Made by a program: the position numbers and the translations under genes. From Melioribacter roseus P3M-2 (GTDB lineage Bacteria; Bacteroidota; Ignavibacteria; Ignavibacteriales; Melioribacteraceae): 64,000 bases of DNA. The notes below the pieces were generated by a model that worked only from the letters and a program-made list of their open reading frames with translations, did not search any database and was not told the DNA's origin. The DNA lies in assembly GCF_000279145.1 (NCBI RefSeq), contig NC_018178.1:744001-808000 (forward strand), given 5' to 3'. Positions 16,605-25,254 of the stretch are shown here, in pieces (positions within the stretch are counted from its first letter, which is position 1; each line of letters opens with the position of its first letter).

Positions 16605-19010
16605 TCAGAATATAAAAGAATTCAATCCTATAACAAAGTTGTTTCCGTCCGAATGATTTAATTTCCAGGTAAATTCCAGAACAAAAGGGCTCATAAGATG
16701 ACCGATTCCGAATCCGGCTTCAACGAACGGTTTTGTAAACAATTTTGGTTGAGCTGTTACAATATTTCCGCTCTTTTCAGACAGGTCAATCAACGCCGCA
16801 TTCATGTGTACCGTAAAAATCAATTTCGAATTTTTCATAAAAGGGATCAAATCGAACAGCTCGTCTTTAAAATCGTGTTCGGTATAGATTGCCAGGCATT
16901 TGTCGCCGTAGACTTCGCTCGGCCTGATTGTTCTAAACGAGAATGATTTACCCGCTGAATTGATGTTGCCGGAAAGCGCATGCAACATTTGAACAGGGAC
17001 AGCTCCGTCGGACGAAAAAGCCTCGGCAACAAACTGAAATTCGGCGGCTCCGAAAGTTCCCACTCCTCCTTTCAAAGTAACTCTGTAGGTATTAAATTCC
17101 AGCGAACTCTTGAGCAAATCTTTATTGCTGTGGAATACTTCTCCGCTTAACATTATATAACCGTTTTCGCCGTTTATTCGCCTTCTGACATAACCGTCTT
17201 CTATGTATTTTCTGAAATCGAAATCGAGTCCAAGATAAAGTCCGTTTATGTTTCCGTCGTAGATTTGCTTGTTCGCGCTGAATTTTCTATCGCGATAAAA
17301 AAAGGAAAAATCGGAATTATTCGTAGCGCTTTTATCCTTGCGAAGTATAATCCCTCCGTTGACGTTCAAAAACGGCAGAATCTCTCCGCCTAGATACAAT
17401 TCCGTTCCTCTGGAATAATAGTAATCCATAAAATCATACTTATAAAAGAGACTCGAGAATGTAGACGTAAATTTGCTGTATGAAATTGCGTCGCCGAAAA
17501 GCTCATATAATTTATCATATAGATTGAGTTTGACAAATCCCGTTCTGTAGACGCCGAATTTATATACCGTCGAAATTCCGGCGTTAGTTTTTTTATCGTT
17601 AAAACCGTAAGAAATTTCGAATTCTGAGTTAAGTCTTCTGTTCAAAGCGTTTTCCGACATAACATTAAAACTTATCAGATGCCCCGATACTTTGTTGAAG
17701 CTGTATAAAGTCAGAGGGCCGTTTACGCTCAAATTTTTCGATATTTCCAGACGCGGCGACAGCAAAGAAAATTTATCCCAAAAAGTTTTTTCGATGGCGT
17801 TCAGACTGTCGATTCTTCTGTACGCCTGCAGTTCCTGGAAAGAGTACGGTATGGTTTGAACGGAAAGCCAATAGGAGGAATCCCTGACGTCGGCTTCCGG
17901 CAACACTTTTATTGCGGCATAATCGAATTCGGTATCTAGGCTGTCGTTAATTCGATAATCAAAGAATATTGTATTTACGTCGAAAGCGAATTTAATCGCG
18001 CCGAATAAATTCCCGCTTACAGACAAGCGATAATCCGCCGGCATATAAACCTCGCCGTAAGGATAGAATTGCTGCGATACCGAAATGCTGTCGAGAAATC
18101 CGCCCGGCAGTCCAGGTTGGTTTACGTGCACGTCAAGTCCAGCCAAAGCAAAGGACTTGTCGGCAATATAGAGCGTTCCGACAAAACCTTTATCGGTCGT
18201 ATCCCTCGGTTCAAAAATTACTTTGAATATCGCTTTGTCGTCTCTTGTTAGCGTGTCGGTAATCATAAAATAATAATAGTCGAGAGCGTCGTCGGCTACC
18301 GGACTTTTGAGCGGGCGATTAAAAAAATCGATCTCCTCGCTGTAGAAGTCTTTCAACAATCTTCCGCCCGTAATAATATTTATATCGGCCGGAGTATTTG
18401 CGGTTTGTTTCCTGGCTAAGATAATTTCCTTGAAATTGTCCGGTTTACGAAAATATCCTTTGCTTTCGTTTTCGATTATCCCCGTAATCTTTACATCGTC
18501 GGAATCATTGTCCGTACTAATTTCCAGGCTTTTATCCGTCGCTTCGATTTCCTGATTAGTTTTAATCAGTATTTTCGTAAACGCATGATATTCATATTCA
18601 TTGAGCTTACTGTTTCTGACTTTTTTGTAATCGACAGCCTTAGCCATCAATACTTCGGCGGGATTTTCACCGGGCAAAACCGTTACCTGCTCCAAGACAA
18701 CCGAAGTTCTGTTTAACTTGAAATTAACGGTTGTATCTTTATTCAATTCAACGAAAGCAGTGTCCGATTTATAACCTATAAACGAAACGATAAAATTGTA
18801 TTTGCCTTTTTCGAGTTTTAAAAAATAGACCCCTTCTTTATTAGCCGAAGCGCCTTTCATGGCGCCTTCGATTCTTAAATTGGCATACGGCAGCGCATTG
18901 CCTTCCTCGTCCGTTATTTTACCGGCGATATTGAATTGTTGGGAATATAAACTCACCGGAATTATCAGCAGAGCCAAAAAAAATAATTTTATCATACCCT
19001 CGCGTTTCAT
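16605..19010 (-). CDS. DUF5686 / carboxypeptidase-regulatory-like outer-membrane protein
   Basis: An 801-residue exported protein. Signal peptide about 1-24, then a carboxypeptidase-regulatory-like beta-sandwich (about 26-105, AGKITDEEGNALPYANLRIEG), then a large DUF5686 region with LMAKAVDYKKVRNSKLNEYEYHAF-type sequence near 120-145 and a beta-rich C-terminal half likely forming an outer-membrane barrel, ending VIGLNSFIF. The family is common in Bacteroidetes and relatives and has no settled function. Start ATG 19010 is used; an ATG at 18995 preceded by GAGGGT would also leave the signal peptide intact. Confidence 0.88.
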   Translation of the reverse strand: MKREGMIKLFFLALLIIPVSLYSQQFNIAGKITDEEGNALPYANLRIEGAMKGASANKEGVYFLKLEKGKYNFIVSFIGYKSDTAFVELNKDTTVNFKLNRTSVVLEQVTVLPGENPAEVLMAKAVDYKKVRNSKLNEYEYHAFTKILIKTNQEIEATDKSLEISTDNDSDDVKITGIIENESKGYFRKPDNFKEIILARKQTANTPADINIITGGRLLKDFYSEEIDFFNRPLKSPVADDALDYYYFMITDTLTRDDKAIFKVIFEPRDTTDKGFVGTLYIADKSFALAGLDVHVNQPGLPGGFLDSISVSQQFYPYGEVYMPADYRLSVSGNLFGAIKFAFDVNTIFFDYRINDSLDTEFDYAAIKVLPEADVRDSSYWLSVQTIPYSFQELQAYRRIDSLNAIEKTFWDKFSLLSPRLEISKNLSVNGPLTLYSFNKVSGHLISFNVMSENALNRRLNSEFEISYGFNDKKTNAGISTVYKFGVYRTGFVKLNLYDKLYELFGDAISYSKFTSTFSSLFYKYDFMDYYYSRGTELYLGGEILPFLNVNGGIILRKDKSATNNSDFSFFYRDRKFSANKQIYDGNINGLYLGLDFDFRKYIEDGYVRRRINGENGYIMLSGEVFHSNKDLLKSSLEFNTYRVTLKGGVGTFGAAEFQFVAEAFSSDGAVPVQMLHALSGNINSAGKSFSFRTIRPSEVYGDKCLAIYTEHDFKDELFDLIPFMKNSKLIFTVHMNAALIDLSEKSGNIVTAQPKLFTKPFVEAGFGIGHLMSPFVLEFTWKLNHSDGNNFVIGLNSFIF

Positions 19011-19047
19011 ATCTTAAATAGTAAAATAGCGTTGTTATTAAAATATA

Positions 19048-19055
19048 CAAAGGTA
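19048..19055 (-). promoter_or_regulatory. Candidate TAnnTTTG (-7) box for the DUF5686 gene
   Basis: On the minus strand TACCTTTG matches TAnnTTTG and lies 38-45 nt before the ATG at 19010, with a TTTG 15 nt further upstream. Spacing is somewhat short for the Bacteroidetes -33 element, so this is tentative. Confidence 0.35.
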
Positions 19056-19062
19056 CGAAATT

Positions 19063-19965
19063 ATGAAAGGCAAAGCGGTCATTACCGGGGGCGCCGGATT
19101 AATCGGGAAAGCCCTGGCGCATTTTCTAAAAAACGAAGGATATAAAGTAATCGTATTGACCAGGAATATACCGGAAGACAAGATAGAAAATATTGAGTAC
19201 ATAATCTGGAATTACCGCGAGCCGGGCGAATGGATAAAATCGCTAGAAGGTTCGGAAGCGGTAATAAATCTTGCGGGAAAGAATTTAGCTTCGGGCAGGT
19301 GGAACTCCGAGACCCGAAAGGCAATACGCGAAAGCCGCGTCAACCTTACGCAAAATTTAGTTGAATATTTCGAGTCGCTTACGGTTAAGCCTTCCTATTT
19401 TATATCGGCTTCAGCCGTAGGATATTACGGTAACCCGCCAAATCCCGTCGATGAAAATTCGCCCCGTGGAAACGGTTTTCTGGCGGAATTGACTGCGGAA
19501 TGGGAAAAATCCGCATTAGCCGCCGAACAATTGGGTGTTCGTACGGCATGTTTGAGATTCGGAGCCGTATTAAGTACGGAAGGAGGCGCTTTGCCCAAAA
19601 TAATCAAACCGATAAAATATTTTGCAGGCGCCGTGCCAGGTTCAGGCAAACAGTATTTCCCGTGGATACATATTGATGACGCCGTACGAATGATCGATTT
19701 TTTAATCCAAAAAAAATCGGAGGGAATTTTTAACGCCGTCAGTCCGCATACAATCAGAATCGAAGACCTGATTAAAACAGCCGGCGAAATTTTGAGGAGA
19801 CCCGTTATTTTCCGTATTCCGGAATTTTTGATACGAGCATTGTTGGGAGAAGCTTCCGAAATAATATTGAACGGAGCCGCGGTTAAACCCGCAAGAATTA
19901 TTTCCGAAGGTTATGATTTCGAATACAGCGATATAAGGCAAGCGCTGGAAAACCTGTTAAAATGA
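19063..19965 (+). CDS. TIGR01777 family epimerase (YfcH-like SDR)
   Basis: A 300-residue extended short-chain dehydrogenase/reductase. Rossmann motif VITGGAGLIGKALAHFL at the N-terminus, EAVINLAGKNLASGRW, SASAVGYYGN (the Y of a YxxxK-like site is not clearly paired with K), FRFGAVLS-like LRFGAVLSTEGGALPK and FPWIHIDDAVRMI, then the DUF1731 C-terminal domain (VIFRIPEFLIRALLGEASEIIL). The substrate is unknown; it is often called sugar-nucleotide epimerase or cell-division inhibitor SulA-like in databases. ATG 19063 is used. Confidence 0.93.
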   Translation: MKGKAVITGGAGLIGKALAHFLKNEGYKVIVLTRNIPEDKIENIEYIIWNYREPGEWIKSLEGSEAVINLAGKNLASGRWNSETRKAIRESRVNLTQNLVEYFESLTVKPSYFISASAVGYYGNPPNPVDENSPRGNGFLAELTAEWEKSALAAEQLGVRTACLRFGAVLSTEGGALPKIIKPIKYFAGAVPGSGKQYFPWIHIDDAVRMIDFLIQKKSEGIFNAVSPHTIRIEDLIKTAGEILRRPVIFRIPEFLIRALLGEASEIILNGAAVKPARIISEGYDFEYSDIRQALENLLK

Positions 19966-21198
19966 TTATTCGAACCAGGATACTATTTCGAATCCGCCGG
20001 TGCCGGGAAAAGCGGGAGGACTTAGCAACATCAACCGGTCGTCGTATCTGTATCTTTTATTATATCCGCTCCTTATATACGTATTTCCCCACCAATCGGT
20101 AGTAAACTGTCCGACGGGACCTCTTGTATACTGAGTAATTCCCCCGTATAATTTTATTGTGCCGCGAGGAGATCCGTGTTGATAATCTTCCACGGTAAAG
20201 GAGCCTCTTTCGGAGTAAATTGCCGCTTGTATTACAATGTCGTTGCTGTTCGGCGTATTATTGGCAATTACGACGTCTCTTTTGGCTACCAATCCGATAA
20301 CGTCATTCGAATTAGGATTAGTTTCCGGATTATCAAAACACACAATATCGTCTTCCAAAAATATTTTCCCTCTGTCGCTTCCGGTGCCGCTGACGCCCAC
20401 TGTATACTGACCTTTAACCGCGCCGCTTACATGAAGCTCCGCATTTTCGACGTAAATTACTCCGTTCGGAGCGAAAGCAGAAGCGAGTTCATAATTCCAT
20501 GGAGAGCTTGTGCTGAAACGATACCTGACGCTGTCTCCTCTGAATTCTAGATAAACCTTGTTTTCGCCGCTTATTACTTTTCCGCCTGCAGCTGCGGCGG
20601 CTCCCACTCTGGCAACGCCGTCTTCCGGAATATCTTTATGTACTCCCGTTTCGAGTCCGCCGTAAAAATGAGGATTAGCGCGGTTAGAGTAACTCACCAC
20701 TTTTCCGTCAATAGTCACTTTACCGTAAAACACAGGTTCGTCGGCAACTCGCAATTGTCCGTTTGTGTGGAAAGGACCCCAAACCGTATCTCTTGTGGTC
20801 CACCAAATATTCGCCCCTTCAGAATCTGAAAAATATGCATACTTCGAAAAACTGCTCGGTTTTAATAAAATCCTAATTGTCGATGTGACGCCTCTATAAT
20901 TCGCAACTGCGGTAATTTCTCTTAAATCCTGCGCCGCATCGATTGTAAGCAGAGTAGCGTTAATAGTACCGCCGTCGAAATTGTAATTAAAATTACCGTC
21001 GGGCAAATCATTATTAAGGAACACTTTGTTTGCCACAATATTTACGCCTGCGGAAGCTATATGGTGAGCTTTGGTTTCGTAAAAGTAAGCGGCCATATTG
21101 TCGACCGTATCGATTGACATCCGGTTGAAATTGCTACCGGCGACCATAAAAACCAAACTGAATCCGAGCACCAACAATATTGCAGCTTTGCCGCCCAT
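19966..21198 (-). CDS. PilX-like / DUF4900-like pseudopilin-associated protein
   Basis: A 410-residue protein with an N-terminal hydrophobic helix (MGGKAAILLVLGFSLVFMVAG) followed by an alpha-helical spine of the PilX/pseudopilin sort (YETKAHHIASAGVNIVANKV) and a long beta-rich region with WGPFHTNGQLRV and repeated Gly/Asn turns, resembling DUF4900 proteins. It is the last gene of a three-gene operon (22373 to 19966) whose members all start with a pilin-like helix. RBS AAAAGGAG precedes ATG 21198, 10 bp after the upstream stop. A role in a type II secretion or type IV pilus-like fibre is inferred. Confidence 0.7.
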   Translation of the reverse strand: MGGKAAILLVLGFSLVFMVAGSNFNRMSIDTVDNMAAYFYETKAHHIASAGVNIVANKVFLNNDLPDGNFNYNFDGGTINATLLTIDAAQDLREITAVANYRGVTSTIRILLKPSSFSKYAYFSDSEGANIWWTTRDTVWGPFHTNGQLRVADEPVFYGKVTIDGKVVSYSNRANPHFYGGLETGVHKDIPEDGVARVGAAAAAGGKVISGENKVYLEFRGDSVRYRFSTSSPWNYELASAFAPNGVIYVENAELHVSGAVKGQYTVGVSGTGSDRGKIFLEDDIVCFDNPETNPNSNDVIGLVAKRDVVIANNTPNSNDIVIQAAIYSERGSFTVEDYQHGSPRGTIKLYGGITQYTRGPVGQFTTDWWGNTYIRSGYNKRYRYDDRLMLLSPPAFPGTGGFEIVSWFE

Positions 21199-21208
21199 TT
21201 AACTCCTT

Positions 21209-21841
21209 TTACCTGTTGCCCAAATTTCTTGCCGCCAATCTTATCTGACGCCAAATGACTCTTTTGTCGAAAGAATAATCATTGCCGTATGCATACGGAT
21301 TTTCGACTGCTATATCAATCTGGATTGTAGCGATACCCAAAGGCGGAGCAGGCGGAAAACTTGTAATTTCGTTTCCGAGCGCGTCAAAATATGTTAGCTT
21401 GAATTTAGTGATTCCGAGGTTGGCGCCTTTGGGCGTTTCGTTGTTTACAACTCTGTAAAGTATAACATCATTCGGATTGGGAGTTTGCGACGTTAATGTA
21501 TCTCCCGGATTGACATAGTAATAAATTACATCGGGCACTCCGTCTCCGAGGGGATCGGCTGTTGTGACTATATCCGTTAAAAATTTTATGCCATTGGAAT
21601 CCGCATATAAGATTGCTTTTGTAGGGTCGGGTATTTGTTTCCAATCTTTGCAATACCCGATTTTTCTGAAGTCGTATTCGAGCAGTCTTACCACTTCCGT
21701 CAGATTTTGTTGTACAATTTTTTCGCCGCTGAAATTGTAATTATTTTCCACGGCTGCATCGTTCATTCTGAAGAGTATCAACAGAAGCATGCCGCCTACT
21801 ATTGTTGAACCCAATATGTCTAATAATGTGCTAAATCCCAT
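21209..21841 (-). CDS. Pseudopilin-like protein (PilW/minor pilin type)
   Basis: A 210-residue protein whose N-terminus, MGFSTLLDILGSTIVGGMLL, reads like a processed pilin start (G followed by F-S-T-L-L-D) with almost no leader before the Gly, followed by a hydrophobic helix and an extracellular-type domain (about 35-210) with RLLEYDFRKIGYCKDW, typical of PilW-like minor pilins. Middle gene of the three-gene operon, 10 bp from the next gene and 4 bp from the previous one. RBS GGTGA. No prepilin peptidase gene lies in the window. Confidence 0.7.
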   Translation of the reverse strand: MGFSTLLDILGSTIVGGMLLLILFRMNDAAVENNYNFSGEKIVQQNLTEVVRLLEYDFRKIGYCKDWKQIPDPTKAILYADSNGIKFLTDIVTTADPLGDGVPDVIYYYVNPGDTLTSQTPNPNDVILYRVVNNETPKGANLGITKFKLTYFDALGNEITSFPPAPPLGIATIQIDIAVENPYAYGNDYSFDKRVIWRQIRLAARNLGNR

Positions 21842-21845
21842 TGCT

Positions 21846-22373
21846 TCACCTGAAATACCAGTAACTGAATACAGTCGACATCGATACGGTATCCGCCATG
21901 CTGTCGCTGAAAACCCGGACTATTATCCTTTTGTGCCATGTTCTGTTGGAAGAAACCTGTTCGGGATTGTCGGGTTCCACATAATCGACCTGACAGAGTG
22001 TTTTGTAAATCAAAAGATTATTCGTTCCTTCCAGTCTGATAGTGTCGGCTTTCGGAATCGTGCGGTAACAATTGAAATCATCGAAATCGTTAAAAGCGGC
22101 GGGATTATTGACCGACTCCCCGCTTTCGATGCCGAGATTTGCGGGCAAAGTCAATTGAGAAAGCGAAGTTATATCGGTCGTGTCGCTCTCGTTATCAAAC
22201 GCCAGTCCGGTAGCTCTTTCTATCACCGACGTAGCCAGCGATATGCCCATAATATGATAACGACTGTCGTACATTACGGTCGTTGTCGTCATCAAACCTC
22301 TGTTGACATTTAATATAACTGTGGTCAACAGAAATATAGCTCCGATTGTAATTAGCATTTGCCCGGTATTCAT
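21846..22373 (-). CDS. Pilin-like membrane-anchored protein, first gene of pseudopilin operon
   Basis: A 175-residue protein with an N-terminal hydrophobic helix (MNTGQMLITIGAIFLLTTVIL), then a helical stalk containing MGISLATSVIERATGLAFD and a C-terminal beta-rich domain ending TVFSYWYFR. It is organised like a minor pseudopilin although a standard prepilin cleavage site is not visible. RBS AAGGG precedes ATG 22373. It begins the operon with 21209-21841 and 19966-21198; the upstream gap holds an inverted repeat. Confidence 0.65.
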   Translation of the reverse strand: MNTGQMLITIGAIFLLTTVILNVNRGLMTTTTVMYDSRYHIMGISLATSVIERATGLAFDNESDTTDITSLSQLTLPANLGIESGESVNNPAAFNDFDDFNCYRTIPKADTIRLEGTNNLLIYKTLCQVDYVEPDNPEQVSSNRTWHKRIIVRVFSDSMADTVSMSTVFSYWYFR

Positions 22374-22475
22374 CTAATACCCTTCCGAAAAGCTGATACA
22401 CGATTTATAAGCTTCAAATTCCGTGCTATTATTTTAATTATCGAAAAGAACCTCAATTTATTTAATTCCTCCCGG

Positions 22476-22507
22476 CATGTGTAAATTTAACATGTAAAAT
22501 TTGCACA
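22476..22507. repeat. Imperfect palindrome / direct repeat in divergent intergenic region
   Basis: TGTGTAAATTT (22478-22488) and AAATTTGCACA (22497-22507) form an inverted repeat with one mismatch. The same stretch contains CATGT followed by AAATTT twice, 15 bp apart (22476 and 22491). It lies in the 204-bp gap between the divergent pseudopilin operon and the ICMT-like gene and is a plausible binding site for a regulator of either side. Confidence 0.45.
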
Positions 22508-22577
22508 GGCAACTATTAATAGAGATTTATATCACAAAGTTATTATATTATAAATAAAATATTTTGCGGGTTTCATA

Positions 22578-23165
22578 ATGGATGCCATCTCCATATTGGT
22601 ATTAATAAATTTAATTGTATCGACGAGCGCAAATTGGGGCGGCGCGCGCAAGGGATTAAAGACTTCGATAACAAAGGCAACCGAACTGCCCGTAACGTAT
22701 CTGCAAAAGATTCCGCCCAATGTATCCGCATTGGTTTTTGTGTTGATTATCCTATCGTTTTTCGGCGTGGGAATATTGAATGATTATGCCGACGAGAAAT
22801 ATCTCTATATCAGAACGATAGGACTGCTGCTTTATGTCGTTTTCTCATGGCTGCAGATTAAATCTTATAAAACTCTAGGAGACTATTACACGCAGGACAT
22901 TGCAATTCTGAAGAATCACCAACTGGTCACTAAAGGTCCCTATAAATTTATTCGTCATCCTCAATATCTCAGCCAGATATTGAGCGACCTCGGCGCCGGA
23001 TTGGCTCTGGGAAGTTTTTTAATTGTGCCGATAGCGCTGTTGCTCGAATTGCCCCTGTTTGTCTTGAGAGCCGGACTGGAAGACAAACTTCTCGAAAAGC
23101 GCTTCGGAGAAGAGTATCTCAATTACAAAAAATCGACTCCATTTATGATACCCTTTATCAGGTAA
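22578..23165 (+). CDS. Isoprenylcysteine/phospholipid methyltransferase-like membrane protein (ICMT/PEMT family)
   Basis: A 195-residue integral membrane protein with four or five TM helices. The C-terminal half has the family motif TKGPYKFIRHPQYLSQI and the later EEYLNYKKSTP, which bind S-adenosylmethionine in ICMT/PEMT-type enzymes. The substrate (protein cysteine, phospholipid or quinone-like lipid) cannot be told. ATG 22578. The next gene, an amidase, starts 9 bp downstream of its stop, so they are probably co-transcribed. Confidence 0.85.
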   Translation: MDAISILVLINLIVSTSANWGGARKGLKTSITKATELPVTYLQKIPPNVSALVFVLIILSFFGVGILNDYADEKYLYIRTIGLLLYVVFSWLQIKSYKTLGDYYTQDIAILKNHQLVTKGPYKFIRHPQYLSQILSDLGAGLALGSFLIVPIALLLELPLFVLRAGLEDKLLEKRFGEEYLNYKKSTPFMIPFIR

Positions 23166-23174
23166 TCTTTAATT

Positions 23175-24710
23175 ATGAAATTTATTTATTCCCTTTCATT
23201 ATTTTTATTGCTCGCATTAACGATTCCGGGTCAGCGGTTATATCAATTGTCGGTGGAGCTGCCGGATACATCGGCGCGTCTTTCATTCGTAACAAAAAAA
23301 GGAAACGTTTACGTATCGGCGACCGAATTTGCATCGTTGACGTCGGCAGGAATTTATTATACCGACAAGACACAAAAAATCGAACTTAAGTACGACTATT
23401 ATAAAATTAAACTTACCGCCAAAAGTCAGTTTATTGTTGTTACGGACAAGAATACCGGAGCGCAAGAAGTTTATCAGCTGCCCGTCTCCACGCTTTTGAT
23501 AAAGGACGATCTCTTCTTTCCGTTGTCGTATACGACCGACTATCTCGAGAGGGCTTCGGGCTACGGCATTACGTTCATTCCATCGCGCAGACATTTAATT
23601 TTATCGAAAGGACATGCGCCCCGGAACAACCTTCCCGCAGCGAATAATCTCTACGACGTTCAAAGTCTAACTATAGAAGAAAAAGCAAACGGCACTTTGA
23701 TAAGACTTAAAATTTCGGATCGCGTTATCACTCCGAGATTTTCGATTAAAGACAATAAACTCTTCCTCTTTTTCTCTTCCGAAAAAATCAGTCCCGAATT
23801 AGTCGACCGTTTCATCCCGAAAGGATTTATCAAGTCGATAAAACTGGTAAATATCACTCCCAGAAGCAAACAGCTGGAATTCGGACTAACCGGCGATTAT
23901 TCGGGCGCCGAAATAATACGAGACGCTTCAAACGGCGAACTGATTGTTACAGTTCACAGCAAAATGTTCACCGCTGAAAAGAATCCGCCTTTGGAAAAAT
24001 GGATATTCGATACGATCGTAATCGACGCCGGTCACGGCGGTAAAGATCCCGGCGCCATCGGTATTTCCGGCGTAAAAGAGAAAGACATCAATCTTAAAAT
24101 TGCATTGGAACTCGGGAAACTGATTGAGAAATCATTGCCCGGCGTAAATGTCGTTTATACGCGTAAAGACGATCGCTTTGTGGAACTCTACAAAAGGGGA
24201 AAGATTGCGAACGAAGCCAACGGTAAATTATTCATATCGATACATTGTAATTCGATGCCCAAGAAAAAAAGCTCGCAACGCGGTTTCGAAGTTTATCTTT
24301 TGAGACCGGGCAAAACTCAAGACGCAATAGCAATCGCAGAATTCGAAAACAGCGTAATCGCTTACGAGGATAACCCGGACAGGTATAAAGAGCTGACTGA
24401 CGAAAATTTTATTCTCGTAAGCATGGCTCATTCGCAGTACATGCGTTATTCCGAGAAATTTGCCGAAATTTTGAACGATGAATGGAAAAGAAAAGTTAAA
24501 ATTCCCGCTAAAGGAGTCAAACAAGCGGGTTTCTACGTACTTGTAGGCGCCTCGATGCCTTCCGTTCTGATTGAAACGGGTTACCTTTCTAACCGAAACG
24601 ACGAAGCTTATTTGAAAAGCAGGCAAGGACAAATAGAAATTGCGGAATCGATCCTGAATGCGGTAATTAAATACAAAGAATATTATCATAAAGAAATAAT
24701 ATCGAATTAA
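23175..24710 (+). CDS. N-acetylmuramoyl-L-alanine amidase (Amidase_3) with N-terminal wall-binding region
   Basis: A 511-residue exported cell-wall hydrolase. Signal peptide about 1-19; residues 20-135 resemble a copper-amine-oxidase-N / AMIN-like beta region; residues 155-260 form a second AMIN-like domain; the zinc amidase domain occupies about 273-505: VIDAGHGGKDPGAIG (zinc His and a following Glu in KEKDIN), SIHCNS (zinc His) and VLIETGYLSN (catalytic Glu). It cleaves the amide bond between MurNAc and the peptide stem and likely works in cell separation. ATG 23175. Confidence 0.93.
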   Translation: MKFIYSLSLFLLLALTIPGQRLYQLSVELPDTSARLSFVTKKGNVYVSATEFASLTSAGIYYTDKTQKIELKYDYYKIKLTAKSQFIVVTDKNTGAQEVYQLPVSTLLIKDDLFFPLSYTTDYLERASGYGITFIPSRRHLILSKGHAPRNNLPAANNLYDVQSLTIEEKANGTLIRLKISDRVITPRFSIKDNKLFLFFSSEKISPELVDRFIPKGFIKSIKLVNITPRSKQLEFGLTGDYSGAEIIRDASNGELIVTVHSKMFTAEKNPPLEKWIFDTIVIDAGHGGKDPGAIGISGVKEKDINLKIALELGKLIEKSLPGVNVVYTRKDDRFVELYKRGKIANEANGKLFISIHCNSMPKKKSSQRGFEVYLLRPGKTQDAIAIAEFENSVIAYEDNPDRYKELTDENFILVSMAHSQYMRYSEKFAEILNDEWKRKVKIPAKGVKQAGFYVLVGASMPSVLIETGYLSNRNDEAYLKSRQGQIEIAESILNAVIKYKEYYHKEIISN

Positions 24711-24770
24711 TTTGTTTTATAATCGGTGTAATAATAACTTTACATTCAAAATTCACGAAAGGAATATAAA

Positions 24771-25184
24771 ATGACTAATGCACAGAAATGGCTTACTGCT
24801 TTTCTGGGAATTTTCCTGGCGCTCTTCATTCTGGGCAGAATCACTCAAAAAGAAGAAACTTTCTCGCTGCCGGAAACCTACGCTGAAAAAACGATGCAAT
24901 CGAACCAGGAATTGGATGCAATGTCGTTAATACGACAAACCGGCTGCGTCTCCTGCCACGGACAAAACCTCGAAGGCACAAAGATAGCCCCTGCTTTGAC
25001 AAACATTAAAGATCATTGGACAAGAGACGGGTTGATAAATTATTTGCGGAATCCGTCTTCCTACAGCGGCGACGAGCGATTTAAAGAGTATAAAATAAAA
25101 TATAAAAATATAGTTATGCCCGCCTACAATAACATGGACGTAAAAGACCTCGGCAAAATAGCTGACTTTTTGCTGGAAAAATAG
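24771..25184 (+). CDS. Small membrane-anchored cytochrome c
   Basis: A 137-residue protein with an N-terminal hydrophobic anchor (KWLTAFLGIFLALFILG) and one class I cytochrome c domain: heme motif CVSCH near residue 60 and a likely Met ligand in NIVMPAYNNM near the C-terminus. It is exported and probably faces the periplasm as an electron carrier. RBS GAAAGGAA precedes ATG 24771. It stands alone; a bidirectional terminator follows. Confidence 0.92.
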   Translation: MTNAQKWLTAFLGIFLALFILGRITQKEETFSLPETYAEKTMQSNQELDAMSLIRQTGCVSCHGQNLEGTKIAPALTNIKDHWTRDGLINYLRNPSSYSGDERFKEYKIKYKNIVMPAYNNMDVKDLGKIADFLLEK

Positions 25185-25209
25185 AATTCGGATGGAGAAG
25201 GAAGGAATA

Positions 25210-25246
25210 TTAAAAGAGGCCGTCGATATATGACAGCCTCTTTTAA
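25210..25246. terminator. Bidirectional terminator between cytochrome c and fba
   Basis: TTAAAAGAGGC (25210-25220) pairs perfectly with GCCTCTTTTAA (25236-25246). The stem has A-rich and T-rich ends on both sides, so it can serve the two convergent genes. Confidence 0.85.
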
Positions 25247-25254
25247 ATAAGAAA

